A stretch of 58,928 bases of DNA from Planktomarina sp. (GCA_016780825.1 JADHLF010000011.1:1-58928), one strand, 5' to 3'. Shown: positions 35,017 through 44,134, numbered from the stretch's first letter. Made by a program: numbers and translations. Notes: generated by a model from the sequence alone, not told the origin.

Positions 35017-36450
35017 ATGGAAATGGGCTTTACCACTGCCGTCTACGTTGTTGCGGCTATTCTTTTCATTTTGTCCCTCGGGGGCTTGTCGGGCCAAGAA
35101 AGCGCCAAACGGGCCGTCTGGTATGGCATCGTTGGCATGGCGCTGGCGGTGACCGCCACATTGTTTGGGCCAGGTTTTGGTGCATGGTGGCTGTCTTTGG
35201 TTCTGATCGCGGCCGGAGGGGTGATCGGCTATCAATTGGCGTCAAAAGTTGAAATGACCCAAATGCCAGAGCTGGTGGCAGGAATGCATGCGCTTGTCGG
35301 GCTGGCCGCGGTTTTTGTTGGCTTCAACACGCATTTTGAACTGGTCAATGTTGCAGCCATGGATGAGAGCGAGCGTAAATCTTTAGAAGGTTTTGCGGCT
35401 CTTCTGGCGAAAAAGACTGCAGTCGAGGTCAATATCCTGCGGGTTGAGACCGCGCTTGGGATTTGGATCGGGGCTGTCACCTTTACGGGATCTGTAATCG
35501 CTTATGGGAAATTGGCGGGCAAAGTGAATTCTGCAGCCACAAAACTGCCCGGCGGGCATGTGCTCAATGCCACGGCGGCTTTGGTCTCGCTGGCCGCGCT
35601 GATCTGGTATCTGAATTCTGGAGCTTTGCTGCCGATGATGATTTTGACGGCCATGGCCCTGTTCATCGGCTATCATTTGATCATGGGCATCGGCGGAGCG
35701 GATATGCCGGTTGTGGTCTCCATGCTCAACTCATACTCGGGTTGGGCCGCTGCTGCGATTGGCTTTAGCCTTGGCAATGATTTGTTGATTGTGGTGGGCG
35801 CTTTGGTCGGATCGTCAGGGGCGATTTTGTCCTACATCATGTGCAAAGCGATGAATCGCTCTTTTGTCAGCGTGATCCTTGGCGGCTTTGGCGGAACCGC
35901 AGGTCCGCAAATGGCTGTGGAAGGCGAGCAAGTGGCCATTGAGGCAGATGGGGTTGCGACCGCTTTGAATGAAGCTGACAGCGTTATCATCATTCCGGGC
36001 TATGGCATGGCCGTGGCCCAGGCACAGCAATCGGTGTCGGAATTGGTGCGTAAACTGCGCTCTAAGGGCAAGAATGTGCGCTTTGCCATTCACCCGGTTG
36101 CGGGACGCTTGCCAGGTCACATGAATGTGCTCTTGGCCGAAGCTAAAGTGCCCTATGACATCGTCATGGAGATGGATGAAATCAATGATGATTTCCCGGA
36201 CACAGATGTGGCCATTGTCATCGGATCGAATGACATCGTTAATCCGGCAGCCCAAGATGATCCCAACAGCCCGATCGCCGGGATGCCAGTTTTGGAATGT
36301 TGGAAGGCGAAACAGGTGTTCGTGTCCAAACGGGGGCAGGGCACCGGCTATTCGGGAATTGAAAACCCGCTGTTCTTCAAGGAAAATACGCGGATGTTCT
36401 ATGGGGACGCAAAAGCCTCTTTGGACAAGCTGCTTCCAATGATAGAGTAA
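35017..36450 (+). CDS. pntB: NAD(P) transhydrogenase beta subunit
   Basis: The 477-residue beta subunit completes the transhydrogenase. The first half holds many membrane helices (YVVAAILFILSLGGLSG onward), and the second half is the NADP(H)-binding domain III with IIIPGYGMAVAQAQQSV, FAIHPVAGRLPGHMNVLLAE and VIGSNDIVNPAAQDDPNSP. It follows pntA as an operon. A strong hairpin without a clear T-run follows at 36460. Confidence 0.96.
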   Translation: MEMGFTTAVYVVAAILFILSLGGLSGQESAKRAVWYGIVGMALAVTATLFGPGFGAWWLSLVLIAAGGVIGYQLASKVEMTQMPELVAGMHALVGLAAVFVGFNTHFELVNVAAMDESERKSLEGFAALLAKKTAVEVNILRVETALGIWIGAVTFTGSVIAYGKLAGKVNSAATKLPGGHVLNATAALVSLAALIWYLNSGALLPMMILTAMALFIGYHLIMGIGGADMPVVVSMLNSYSGWAAAAIGFSLGNDLLIVVGALVGSSGAILSYIMCKAMNRSFVSVILGGFGGTAGPQMAVEGEQVAIEADGVATALNEADSVIIIPGYGMAVAQAQQSVSELVRKLRSKGKNVRFAIHPVAGRLPGHMNVLLAEAKVPYDIVMEMDEINDDFPDTDVAIVIGSNDIVNPAAQDDPNSPIAGMPVLECWKAKQVFVSKRGQGTGYSGIENPLFFKENTRMFYGDAKASLDKLLPMIE

Positions 36451-36459
36451 AACAACATG

Positions 36460-36487
36460 GCGTCGCCAGATTACAGTCTGGCGACGC
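36460..36487 (+). terminator. Strong hairpin after pntB
   Basis: GCGTCGCCAGA and TCTGGCGACGC form an 11-pair perfect stem around a six-base loop, ten bases after the pntB stop. Only a weak T-run follows (CTCTTT), so it could terminate weakly, protect the mRNA end, or attenuate read-through into the DUF3422 gene. Confidence 0.55.
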
Positions 36488-36517
36488 TGCTCTTTGAGTC
36501 TAAGGTAGGGCTGTTTT

Positions 36518-37801
36518 ATGGCACAGTTGATCGATCATCCTTTGCGCCAGGCCACGGCATCTGAGCTACATGCGCGGCCGTTTCCTCATATTTCCGCCCC
36601 TGCACGGGCTGCGTTTTTTGCCTACACCTCCGCGCAGAACGATTCTGGGCGCCAAGAGGCAGCAGATCGGGCACATTTCTTACGCCTGCTCGATCACTAC
36701 AATGTGGCCCATCCCGCTGAAACTGTGTCGCATTTCTTTGGCCAATTGGGTGATGTTTGGATCAAATGGGAATGCCATACGGAATTTGTAACCTATACAG
36801 CCTTTGTCGATGGTCTGGGCGATGTTGCATTCGATGGCAGTGAATTTGCAATCTTTCCCGCCGCGTGGCAGGCCGCTTTGCCCGGCACAACGCTCAGTTC
36901 CACATCCATAAGGATCGAGGAAGAACAGGACACCCAAAGCATTAAGGACAAGCTGGAGAGCTGGTTTGTCTCTGAAAGCCTGGCGGCCAGCCGGGTCTTG
37001 GACAGTGCGGCCGTTATTGCGGGGGATTACCGCATGGACGGCAATGGCAATATGCGCTTTGCGGTCTTTGTACCGCCCTCCACGGGCCGGCGCCGCGTGG
37101 GGCGGATTGTTCAACGTCTCAATGAGATTGAGGTCTATAAAACCATGTCGATGCTGGGGCTCATGCGCGCGCGCAGCCTGTCGGTAGAATTAAATGCCGT
37201 CGACACGAACCTGTCGGCGCTGGTGGCCGATTTGGCCGATGATCGGATCTCGGCGGAGGATAACCTCAACGGATTGCTCAAGCTTTCGGCAGATCTTGAA
37301 GGGCATTCGGCCGCGGTGGCCTATCGATTTTCGGCCAGCAAAGCCTATGCGGCGATTGTGGCGCAGCGCATTGAAGTTTTGCGAGAGTCCCAATTCGAAG
37401 GACGTCAGAGCTTTCGCGAGTTTATGATGCGCCGGTTTGATCCTGCGATGCGTACGGTCCAGGCGTTGGACAGCCGGCTGCAAGATCTCATCGCGCGCGC
37501 CATTCGCACGGGTGATTTGCTGCGGACGCGTGTGGATGTGGAGCGACAAACGCAAAACCAAGAGCTTTTGAGCAGCATGAATCGCCGCGCAGATGTGCAG
37601 CTGCAGCTGCAAAGAACGGTGGAGGGTCTGTCGGTCGTCGCCATCAGCTATTACGCCACTGGCCTGTCGTTATATGTGCTGATGCCTTTGGCGGATCTGA
37701 TCGGCGTGTCAAAAGGTGCTCTGACCGCCGCTGTGGTGCCTTTGATTGTCGGTTCAGTCTATCTTGCTCTGCGCCGAATTCGCAAACATATCCAGCAGTG
37801 A
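36518..37801 (+). CDS. DUF3422 family membrane protein
   Basis: The 427-residue protein matches the DUF3422 family of unknown function. Typical features are the start HPLRQATASELHARPFPHI, KWECHTEFVTYTAF, the acidic-to-basic middle with a VFVPPSTGRRRVGRIVQRLN segment, a long helical region (NLNGLLKLSADLEGH), and two membrane helices near the C terminus (VVAISYYATGLSLYVLMPL and LTAAVVPLIVGSVYLALR). The large soluble part is likely cytoplasmic. It lies after the pntB hairpin and overlaps or abuts the next gene start region. Confidence 0.87.
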   Translation: MAQLIDHPLRQATASELHARPFPHISAPARAAFFAYTSAQNDSGRQEAADRAHFLRLLDHYNVAHPAETVSHFFGQLGDVWIKWECHTEFVTYTAFVDGLGDVAFDGSEFAIFPAAWQAALPGTTLSSTSIRIEEEQDTQSIKDKLESWFVSESLAASRVLDSAAVIAGDYRMDGNGNMRFAVFVPPSTGRRRVGRIVQRLNEIEVYKTMSMLGLMRARSLSVELNAVDTNLSALVADLADDRISAEDNLNGLLKLSADLEGHSAAVAYRFSASKAYAAIVAQRIEVLRESQFEGRQSFREFMMRRFDPAMRTVQALDSRLQDLIARAIRTGDLLRTRVDVERQTQNQELLSSMNRRADVQLQLQRTVEGLSVVAISYYATGLSLYVLMPLADLIGVSKGALTAAVVPLIVGSVYLALRRIRKHIQQ

Positions 37802-37848
37802 GCCAAAAGCCTCTTGACCTGTGCAAGAATGCAGGTCCAATTACCCGC

Positions 37849-39012
37849 ATGACAGATATATTGAGCGCCCGCCAATTGTTGGACCATTTGGTCTCTTTCC
37901 CAACGGTCAGTTCGGATACGAATTTGCCTCTTATTCACTTCGTGCGGGACTATTTCGCGCAGCATGGAATTGAGAGCGTGGTCTACCCCAGTGAGGATGG
38001 CAGTAAGGCCGGATTGGTGGCGCAGGTCGGACCGAATGTGGCGGGTGGCGTGGCGCTTTCGGGCCATTCCGATGTTGTGCCGGTGGAAGGGCAGGACTGG
38101 AGCACCGATCCTTGGCAGGTGGTCGAAAAAGATGGCCGCCTCTATGGCCGCGGCACCTGCGATATGAAAGGATTTGTGGCCTTGGCCATGGAGGCCATGG
38201 TGAAAGCGAAATCTTTTGACCTCAAACGCCCGCTGCAATTTGCCCTGTCGCGCGATGAGGAGGTCGGTCTGCTTGGCGCTCCGGATGTGGCGGGGGGCCT
38301 GCTGGACAACTACGCCAAGGCCGCGGCTGTGATTGTGGGGGAGCCGACCGAAATGCAGGTGGTGACCGGTCATAAGAGCTGTGATGATTTGCAATTTCAT
38401 GTGCGCGGCAAAGAGGTGCATTCTTCACGGCTGCATGAAGGGGTTTCGGCCGTGATGTGCGCTGCGCGTTTTGTCGAATGGGTCCGGCAGCAAAATATTG
38501 AGAGCCAAGCCAAGACCCCGACGGCCACGGCGGCGCTCTATGATCCCCCGTTCACAACCTTGCATGTCGGCGTTATCAATGGCGGCACGGCACATAATAT
38601 AACAGCGAAAGATTGTTATTTCTCAATTGATTTGCGCTGTGTGGGCGATGATCGCACGGAAGATTGGTTGGAAAAAATTCAAGCGCAAATCTCTGCGATA
38701 GAAGCAGAAATGAAGGCCGTCGATCCCGCAAGTTTTTTCGACATGCATGTGATGCGCGGCCCCGCCGTTGTGCCCGAGGTTGAGGGCGAAGCTGAGGCCC
38801 TGGCGCGGCGCTTAACCGGTGATAATGCAACCCATACGGTGGCCTATGGCACCGATGGCGGGCATTTTCAGGCCAAAGGCTTTTCGGTCGTGGTCTGTGG
38901 TCCCGGCTCCATCGAACAGGCCCATCAACCCGACGAATATATTGAATTGGCCGAATTTCACGCCGGAGAGGCGATGCTGACCCGTTTATTGGACAGTTTG
39001 CAGACCGCTTAA
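37849..39012 (+). CDS. argE: M20 deacylase, acetylornithine deacetylase-like
   Basis: The 387-residue metallohydrolase has the zinc ligands and catalytic residues of the M20 family: LSGHSDVVPVEGQDWSTDPW (His, Asp), LYGRGTCDMKGFVALAM (bridging Asp) and SRDEEVGLLGAPD (catalytic Glu-Glu), plus the dimerisation domain with VRGKEVHSSRLHEGVSA. Overall it most resembles ArgE acetylornithine deacetylase. Rhodobacteraceae often make ornithine with ArgJ, so the in vivo substrate is uncertain. ATG 37849 is preferred over a GTG at 37798 that overlaps DUF3422. Its stop overlaps that of moaA. Confidence 0.82.
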   Translation: MTDILSARQLLDHLVSFPTVSSDTNLPLIHFVRDYFAQHGIESVVYPSEDGSKAGLVAQVGPNVAGGVALSGHSDVVPVEGQDWSTDPWQVVEKDGRLYGRGTCDMKGFVALAMEAMVKAKSFDLKRPLQFALSRDEEVGLLGAPDVAGGLLDNYAKAAAVIVGEPTEMQVVTGHKSCDDLQFHVRGKEVHSSRLHEGVSAVMCAARFVEWVRQQNIESQAKTPTATAALYDPPFTTLHVGVINGGTAHNITAKDCYFSIDLRCVGDDRTEDWLEKIQAQISAIEAEMKAVDPASFFDMHVMRGPAVVPEVEGEAEALARRLTGDNATHTVAYGTDGGHFQAKGFSVVVCGPGSIEQAHQPDEYIELAEFHAGEAMLTRLLDSLQTA

Positions 39013-40013
39013 CCGCCCGTGTGGCTCATATGGCGGGACATCTTGCCGCCTTCATTGCCGCGGGAATAATCGAAATCGTGACCCTTGGGTTTTGACCCAA
39101 TGGCCGCTCTGATCGCCTCTTCCAAAACAAGATTGCCTTCAGAGGCGCGCAGGGGCCCGCGAAGATCGGCGCTGCCCTCTTGACCTAGGCAGGTATAGAT
39201 CTCACCGGTGCAAGTGACGCGCACACGATTGCAGCTTTCACAAAAATTATGGGTCAAAGGGGTGATCAGGCCAATGCGCTGTCCGCTCTCTTCAAGGCGT
39301 ATATAACGGGCCGGGCCGCCGGTGCGGTCGGGCAGATCCGTCAGGGTAAAGCGCCGCGCCAATTGATTTTGCAGGTCACTCAAGGCCCAATATTGCCCCA
39401 CACGATCCTCTGCACCCAGATCGCCCATAGGCATCACTTCGATGAAGGTGAGATCCATGCCACGCGCGGCGCAGAAGTCTGTGAGATCGAACAGTTCGTT
39501 TTCGTTGAAATCTTTCAGAGCCACCGTATTTAGCTTCACCTTCAAGCCCGCTGCAAGCGCAGCATCAATGCCGCGCAGCACGTTTTCCAATTTGCCCCAG
39601 CGGGTGATTTTTGCGAATTTCTCGGCATCCAGCGTATCGAGGGAGATATTGATCCGCCGCACACCGGCCGCATAAAGCTCCGGGGCGAAGCGGTCCAATT
39701 GGCTGCCATTGGTGGTTAAGGTCAGCTCATCCAAAACGCCGCTGTGCAGATGGCGGGACATGGATTGGAAAAACGACATGATATCGCGCCGCACCAAAGG
39801 CTCGCCGCCTGTAATCCGCAACTTGCGCACGCCCAGCCCGATAAAGGTGCTGCAAAGGCGGTCAAGCTCTTCCAGAGTCAAAAGATCTTTTTTGGGCAAA
39901 AACGTCATGTTTTCCGACATGCAATAGACGCAGCGAAAATCGCAGCGGTCGGTGACGGATAGGCGCAAATAGGTGATGGCGCGCGCAAAAGGATCAATTA
40001 ATGGGGCAGTCAT
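39009..40013 (-). CDS. moaA: GTP 3',8-cyclase MoaA
   Basis: MoaA is the radical SAM enzyme that starts molybdenum cofactor synthesis by rearranging GTP. The 334-residue protein has the N-terminal cluster motif CDFRCVYC (C-x3-C-x2-C), the GGEPLVR motif, the C-terminal second cluster HNFCESCNRVRVTCTGEIYT and CLGQEG, and ends in the required Gly-Gly (SHTGG). ATG 40013 is preferred over an upstream ATG-type start at 40046. It is convergent with argE. Confidence 0.95.
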   Translation of the reverse strand: MTAPLIDPFARAITYLRLSVTDRCDFRCVYCMSENMTFLPKKDLLTLEELDRLCSTFIGLGVRKLRITGGEPLVRRDIMSFFQSMSRHLHSGVLDELTLTTNGSQLDRFAPELYAAGVRRINISLDTLDAEKFAKITRWGKLENVLRGIDAALAAGLKVKLNTVALKDFNENELFDLTDFCAARGMDLTFIEVMPMGDLGAEDRVGQYWALSDLQNQLARRFTLTDLPDRTGGPARYIRLEESGQRIGLITPLTHNFCESCNRVRVTCTGEIYTCLGQEGSADLRGPLRASEGNLVLEEAIRAAIGSKPKGHDFDYSRGNEGGKMSRHMSHTGG

Positions 40014-40213
40014 GGGCGAACGGTAGCCTTGGGCCACACAGAGCACAAGCGCGATTTTGGTTGAAGCAAAGCCAGCTCAGACCTAAGCTGTTTCACGACA
40101 GCAGGGCACGGCGCAACTGGCCTTGGGACCGCTGCAATTTTTGGAGGCACAGGTATGTTTCATTCGCCCAGCCGGTTGTTTTGGCCCCCAAGCTGCGCCG
40201 GTGGTGGCCTGCA

Positions 40214-41860
40214 ATGAGCGCCCGTGATCGGCGCCACGATTACCAGATAAAAAATGCAGGTTTTCCGCGCGACAGCCCCCTGCGCGTGCCTGAATTTTTC
40301 AATATCGCCGAGGCCTGTTTGATGAGCCATGCGCGCGCGTTTCCTCAGGCGGTGGCATTGATGGATTTGAGCTGCGACGCGCGGATTTGGACCTATGCGG
40401 ATATGGCGCAGGCCGCTGAGCGATTGGCGGCGGTGTGGCAAGGTCAAGGGGTGCAGACAGGAGACCGGGTGGCGATTTTATTGCCGCAATGCGCAGAGGC
40501 TTTGATTGCCCATTTTGCAGCCCATCTGATCGGCGCGGTTTCCTTGCCGCTCTTCGTGCTGTTTGGCCCCGAGGCGTTGCGCTTTCGTCTGAAAGACAGC
40601 GGTGCAAAACTGCTGGTCAGCGAGCAAGCGCAATATCCAAAGATTTGTGAAATTCAGCCAGATTTGCCTGATTTGGATATGGTCTACCTGCGCGATGGGG
40701 CCAGCGGCGCGGCCGAAGGGCTTTGGAGCGCCATTGAGGCTCAGCAGGCCTGCTACCGGCCCATCCAAACCCGAGCGGAAGACCCTGCCATGATGATCTA
40801 TACTTCTGGCACGACCGGCGATCCCAAGGGCGTTTTGCATGCGCATCGCTTCCTTTTTGGTCATTTGCCCTGCATAGAGCTGTCATTTTCTCAGTTCCCC
40901 ACTGCCGAAGATGTCGGGTGGACGCCGGCGGATTGGGCTTGGATTGGCGGGTTGATGGATATGGCGATCCCTTGTTTTTATTTCCGCGTGCCGCTGGTGG
41001 CCAAACGCTTTGAGCGCTTCACCGCCAGCGCCGCCTTTGATCTGATCCGTGATGCCCAGATCACCCGGGCGTTTCTGCCGCCCACGGCCTTGAAAATGAT
41101 GCGCCAAGCCGAGGTGCCAGCCAATACACAGTTGCGATCCATTTCATCGGGAGGCGAGCCGCTCTCTGCCGAGCTCATAGATTGGGCGAAACAGGCATTG
41201 GGCGCGGAGGTGAACGAGCTTTATGGGCAAACCGAATGCAACCTCAGTGCCGGCTCGGCCCGCAGCTGGGGCGTGGCTCGGGAAGGGTGGATTGGCCAAG
41301 CCTTCCCTGGGTTTGATATGCGCATATTAGATGAAAGGGGCCAAGCCGTTGAAGAGGGGCATATTGGGCAAATCTGCGTGCATCGTGACACGCCGAGCAT
41401 GTTTTTGCGCTATTGGAACCAACCGCAAAAAACCGCTGAGCGGTTTCTGGGCGCCTACCTGATCACTGGTGATCTGGGGCGTATGGATGCGCAGGGCTAT
41501 GTGCAATTTATGGCCCGTGATGATGATGTCATCACGTCAAGCGGCTATCGGATTGGCCCCACAGAGATTGAAGCCGTTTTGGCCCGTGCGCCGCAAGTGG
41601 TGATGGCCGCTGTTGTCGCCGCGCCTGACGCGACACGCGGCCATGTGATCGGCGCCTATGTTACCGTTAATGGACCGCTAGAGCCGGGATTCGAAGCGGA
41701 TTTGATTGGGCAAGTCGCTGCGCAATTGTCGCCGCATATGGCGCCAAAATGGGTGCGGGTGTTGGAGGAGATGCCGATGACCGCCACCGGTAAAATTCGC
41801 CGTCTGGATCTTAGGGAAATGGCCGCCCAAGCGCATGCGACAGCACAAACAGGCGGATAG
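40214..41860 (+). CDS. AMP-forming acyl-CoA synthetase
   Basis: The 548-residue protein activates a carboxylic acid with ATP and CoA. Core motifs are the P-loop MMIYTSGTTGDPKGVLHAHR, ELYGQTECNLSAGSARSWG, the hinge GDLGRMDAQGYVQFMARDDD and the C-terminal SSGYRIGPTEIEAVLARA, with the catalytic Lys in PMTATGKIRRLDL. The pattern (WTPADWAWIGGL) is like acetyl/medium-chain acyl-CoA synthetases; the acid is unknown. The open frame extends upstream to 40001 but ATG 40214 (MSARDRRHDY) gives the usual length. Its last 50 bases overlap the RHH gene on the other strand. Confidence 0.9.
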   Translation: MSARDRRHDYQIKNAGFPRDSPLRVPEFFNIAEACLMSHARAFPQAVALMDLSCDARIWTYADMAQAAERLAAVWQGQGVQTGDRVAILLPQCAEALIAHFAAHLIGAVSLPLFVLFGPEALRFRLKDSGAKLLVSEQAQYPKICEIQPDLPDLDMVYLRDGASGAAEGLWSAIEAQQACYRPIQTRAEDPAMMIYTSGTTGDPKGVLHAHRFLFGHLPCIELSFSQFPTAEDVGWTPADWAWIGGLMDMAIPCFYFRVPLVAKRFERFTASAAFDLIRDAQITRAFLPPTALKMMRQAEVPANTQLRSISSGGEPLSAELIDWAKQALGAEVNELYGQTECNLSAGSARSWGVAREGWIGQAFPGFDMRILDERGQAVEEGHIGQICVHRDTPSMFLRYWNQPQKTAERFLGAYLITGDLGRMDAQGYVQFMARDDDVITSSGYRIGPTEIEAVLARAPQVVMAAVVAAPDATRGHVIGAYVTVNGPLEPGFEADLIGQVAAQLSPHMAPKWVRVLEEMPMTATGKIRRLDLREMAAQAHATAQTGG

Positions 41861-42038
41861 CGGAGGCCAGGCCGATCTCAACCCCGCGCGCATGGTCAAT
41901 TTCAACGGCCAAAGCGTTGATCGCCTTGCCCTGGTCCTGGGCAATTCGCAGAAATTCCTGCCAAAATTCATCCTCCAGCGAGACGCTGGTGCGGTGACCG
42001 TTAAGGGTGAGGGAGCGTTTCTTCGGCCTTTGCATCAT
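41811..42038 (-). CDS. Ribbon-helix-helix domain protein
   Basis: The 75-residue protein fits the ribbon-helix-helix fold found in small DNA-binding regulators (RHH_4-like). KKRSLTLNGHRTSVSLED gives the basic beta strand, EFWQEFLRIAQDQGKAINAL the first helix and IGLASAIRLFVLSHAL the second. It is the last gene of the fumC-DUF4169-RHH set; its ATG (42038) overlaps the DUF4169 stop. Its 3' end overlaps the acyl-CoA synthetase gene by 50 bases, tail to tail. Its target is unknown. Confidence 0.85.
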   Translation of the reverse strand: MMQRPKKRSLTLNGHRTSVSLEDEFWQEFLRIAQDQGKAINALAVEIDHARGVEIGLASAIRLFVLSHALGRPFP

Positions 42039-42211
42039 GGTTCACGCTTGTGTTGATCCAAATGCTGCACCTGCGCTGCGTTTTTGGTCTCTTGCAGGTG
42101 TTTTTCAGCCTTGCTCTGGCCAAACTTAACGGCGTTTTGCGTGGCTCGGGCGGATTTTTCTGCCCGAGCTTTCGCCTTTCGAAACCTGTTGAGATTGACC
42201 GGTTGGCTCAT
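42035..42211 (-). CDS. DUF4169 family protein (58 residues)
   Basis: This short gene is 58 residues: MSQPVNLNRFRKAKARAEKS at the start, then ARATQNAVKFGQSKAEKHLQ and a C terminus ending LDQHKREP. It is highly basic and helical, and fits the DUF4169 family of alphaproteobacteria, whose function is unknown. Its ATG overlaps the fumC stop (ATGA), and its TGA overlaps the RHH start, so all three appear translationally coupled. Its size is below many gene-finder cut-offs. Confidence 0.9.
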   Translation of the reverse strand: MSQPVNLNRFRKAKARAEKSARATQNAVKFGQSKAEKHLQETKNAAQVQHLDQHKREP

Positions 42212-43599
42212 TTAGGCCCGATCATCAGCTCAGGGCGCACGACCTTGTCAAAGGTTGCCTCATCGACAAAGCCAAGGGCGATGGTCTCCTGCTTCAAGGT
42301 GGTGCCGTTTTTATGGGCGGTTTTGGCCACGGTGGTGGCATTGTCATAGCCAATTTCAGGGGCCAAAGCGGTGACAAGCATCAGGCTTTCGCGCATCAAC
42401 TTGTCAATTTGGTCGCGGTTTGCGGTGATGCCGTTGACGCAATTGTCGGTAAAGGCCTGTGCCGCATCGCCGAGCAATTGCATGGATTGCAAGACGTTAT
42501 AGGCCATCATCGGCTTGTAGACGTTCAGCTCAAAGTGGCCTTGACTGCCGGCGAAACCCACGGCCGCATCATTGCCCAGCACATGGGCGCAGACCTGTGT
42601 CAGAGCTTCGCATTGGGTGGGATTGACCTTGCCGGGCATGATGGAGCTGCCCGGCTCATTCTCTGGCAACATCAATTCCCCCAATCCACAGCGCGGACCG
42701 GAGCCGAGCAAACGGATGTCATTGGCGATCTTAAACAGGCTGACCGCCGCTGTTTTCAGAGCGCCGGACATCTCGACCATCGCATCATGAGCGGCGAGGG
42801 CTTCGAATTTATTCGGCGCGGTGACAAAGGGCAAACCGGTGGTCTGCGCCATGTTTTGCGCCACCATTTCGCCCCAACCCACGGGGGTGTTGAGCCCTGT
42901 GCCCACGGCGGTGCCTCCCTGCGCCAGCTCATAAATGCGCGGCAGGGCGCCTTCGACGCGGGCGATGGCCATGGCCACTTGATGGGTGTAGCCGGAAAAT
43001 TCCTGCGCCAAAGTCAGGGGGGTGGCATCCATCGTATGGGTGCGGCCAATCTTGATGATCCCATCAAACTCTTCGGTTTTTGCCTGCAAAGCGGCGTGCA
43101 AGGCGCGCAGACCGGGCAGGGTCACATCTCTTGCGGTGATCGCTGTGGCAATATGCATCGCAGTCGGAAAGGTGTCATTGGACGATTGGCCCATGTTGCA
43201 ATGATCATTGGGATGCACAGGATCTTTCGAGCCAATCACCCCGCCCATCATTTCAATGGCACGGTTCGCAATCACCTCATTGGCGTTCATGTTGGACTGC
43301 GTGCCAGAGCCGGTCTGCCACACCACCAGCGGAAAGTGATCGTCCAGCAGACCGTTTGCGACTTCGCTTGCCGCCGCTTGGATGGCTTCGCCCTTGTCAG
43401 CGGGCAGTTTGCCAAGGGCTGTATTGGCCATCGCACATCCCTGTTTGATGACCCCAAGCGCGCGGACGATGGCGATGGGTTGCTTTTCCCAACCGATCGG
43501 AAAATTGATCAGCGATCTTTGGGTTTGTGCACCCCAATATTTGTCAGAAGGAACGTCTAACGGGCCGAAGCTGTCGGTCTCTACGCGTGTTGTGGTCAT
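42208..43599 (-). CDS. fumC: Class II fumarate hydratase FumC
   Basis: FumC interconverts fumarate and malate in the TCA cycle without an iron-sulfur cluster. The 463-residue protein has the start TRVETDSFGPLDVPSDKYWG, then QTGSGTQSNMNANEV, GQSSNDTFPTAMHIAT, GRTHTMDATPLTLAQEFSGY and the signature GSSIMPGKVNPTQCEAL. All active-site segments are intact. It leads the coupled DUF4169 and RHH genes. Confidence 0.97.
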   Translation of the reverse strand: MTTTRVETDSFGPLDVPSDKYWGAQTQRSLINFPIGWEKQPIAIVRALGVIKQGCAMANTALGKLPADKGEAIQAAASEVANGLLDDHFPLVVWQTGSGTQSNMNANEVIANRAIEMMGGVIGSKDPVHPNDHCNMGQSSNDTFPTAMHIATAITARDVTLPGLRALHAALQAKTEEFDGIIKIGRTHTMDATPLTLAQEFSGYTHQVAMAIARVEGALPRIYELAQGGTAVGTGLNTPVGWGEMVAQNMAQTTGLPFVTAPNKFEALAAHDAMVEMSGALKTAAVSLFKIANDIRLLGSGPRCGLGELMLPENEPGSSIMPGKVNPTQCEALTQVCAHVLGNDAAVGFAGSQGHFELNVYKPMMAYNVLQSMQLLGDAAQAFTDNCVNGITANRDQIDKLMRESLMLVTALAPEIGYDNATTVAKTAHKNGTTLKQETIALGFVDEATFDKVVRPELMIGPK

Positions 43600-43675
43600 G
43601 GGATGCCCTTTCGTTATCTGCGCGAAGGTTTACCCATGCAGCGCTGCGGGTGCAATGCGCTCTGTCACGCGCGCC

Positions 43676-44134
43676 TTACTGTTTTCGAAAGCTGTCTAGG
43701 CTGACAACCTGCGCCTCTTCTCTAATCCCGTCATCGGGCTCTGCATTTTCATGCATCGGCGCCTCTGAGGCATCCGGCGCGTCCGTTTCGATGCGCTCAA
43801 AGCGCAGGCCGAATTCAACAGAAGGGTCCACAAAGGTGCGCAGGGCCAAAAACGGAATATAGAGCGGCTCGGGCGAATCGCCGAAATTCAGGGTGATGGA
43901 GAACCCCTCATCGGTGACATTGAGATTCTCAAACCAATGTTGCACCACGATTGTCATTTCGTCGGGATAGCGATCCATCAGCCAGTCAGGGATCAGCACG
44001 CCGGGATACATCGTGTCGAATGTGATGAAAAAATGATGATCTCCGGGCAATTCGCCTGCGTCAGCAATATCTTGCAACAAGCGCTTAATTAAACCGCGCA
44101 TTGCGTCATGCATCATGCTGCCATAATCGATCAT
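43676..44134 (-). CDS. sspB: ClpXP adaptor SspB, alphaproteobacterial type
   Basis: SspB tethers ssrA-tagged proteins to ClpXP for degradation. The 152-residue protein starts MIDYGSMMHDAMRGLIKRLL, has the core FFITFDTMYPGV and MTIVVQHWFENL beta strands, FSITLNFGDSPEPLYIPF, and a flexible acidic linker ending in VVSLDSFRKQ, the ClpX-binding tail typical of alphaproteobacterial members. The ATG at 44134 has GGGG upstream; an ATG at 44146 is an alternative. It lies 76 bases upstream of fumC on the same strand. The tmRNA it serves is about 4 kb away in this window. Confidence 0.9.
   Translation of the reverse strand: MIDYGSMMHDAMRGLIKRLLQDIADAGELPGDHHFFITFDTMYPGVLIPDWLMDRYPDEMTIVVQHWFENLNVTDEGFSITLNFGDSPEPLYIPFLALRTFVDPSVEFGLRFERIETDAPDASEAPMHENAEPDDGIREEAQVVSLDSFRKQ

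Noticed and set aside
42313..43560. 415-codon plus-strand ORF opposite fumC
   Set aside because: Shadow frame of FumC; repetitive low-complexity translation and no domain pattern.
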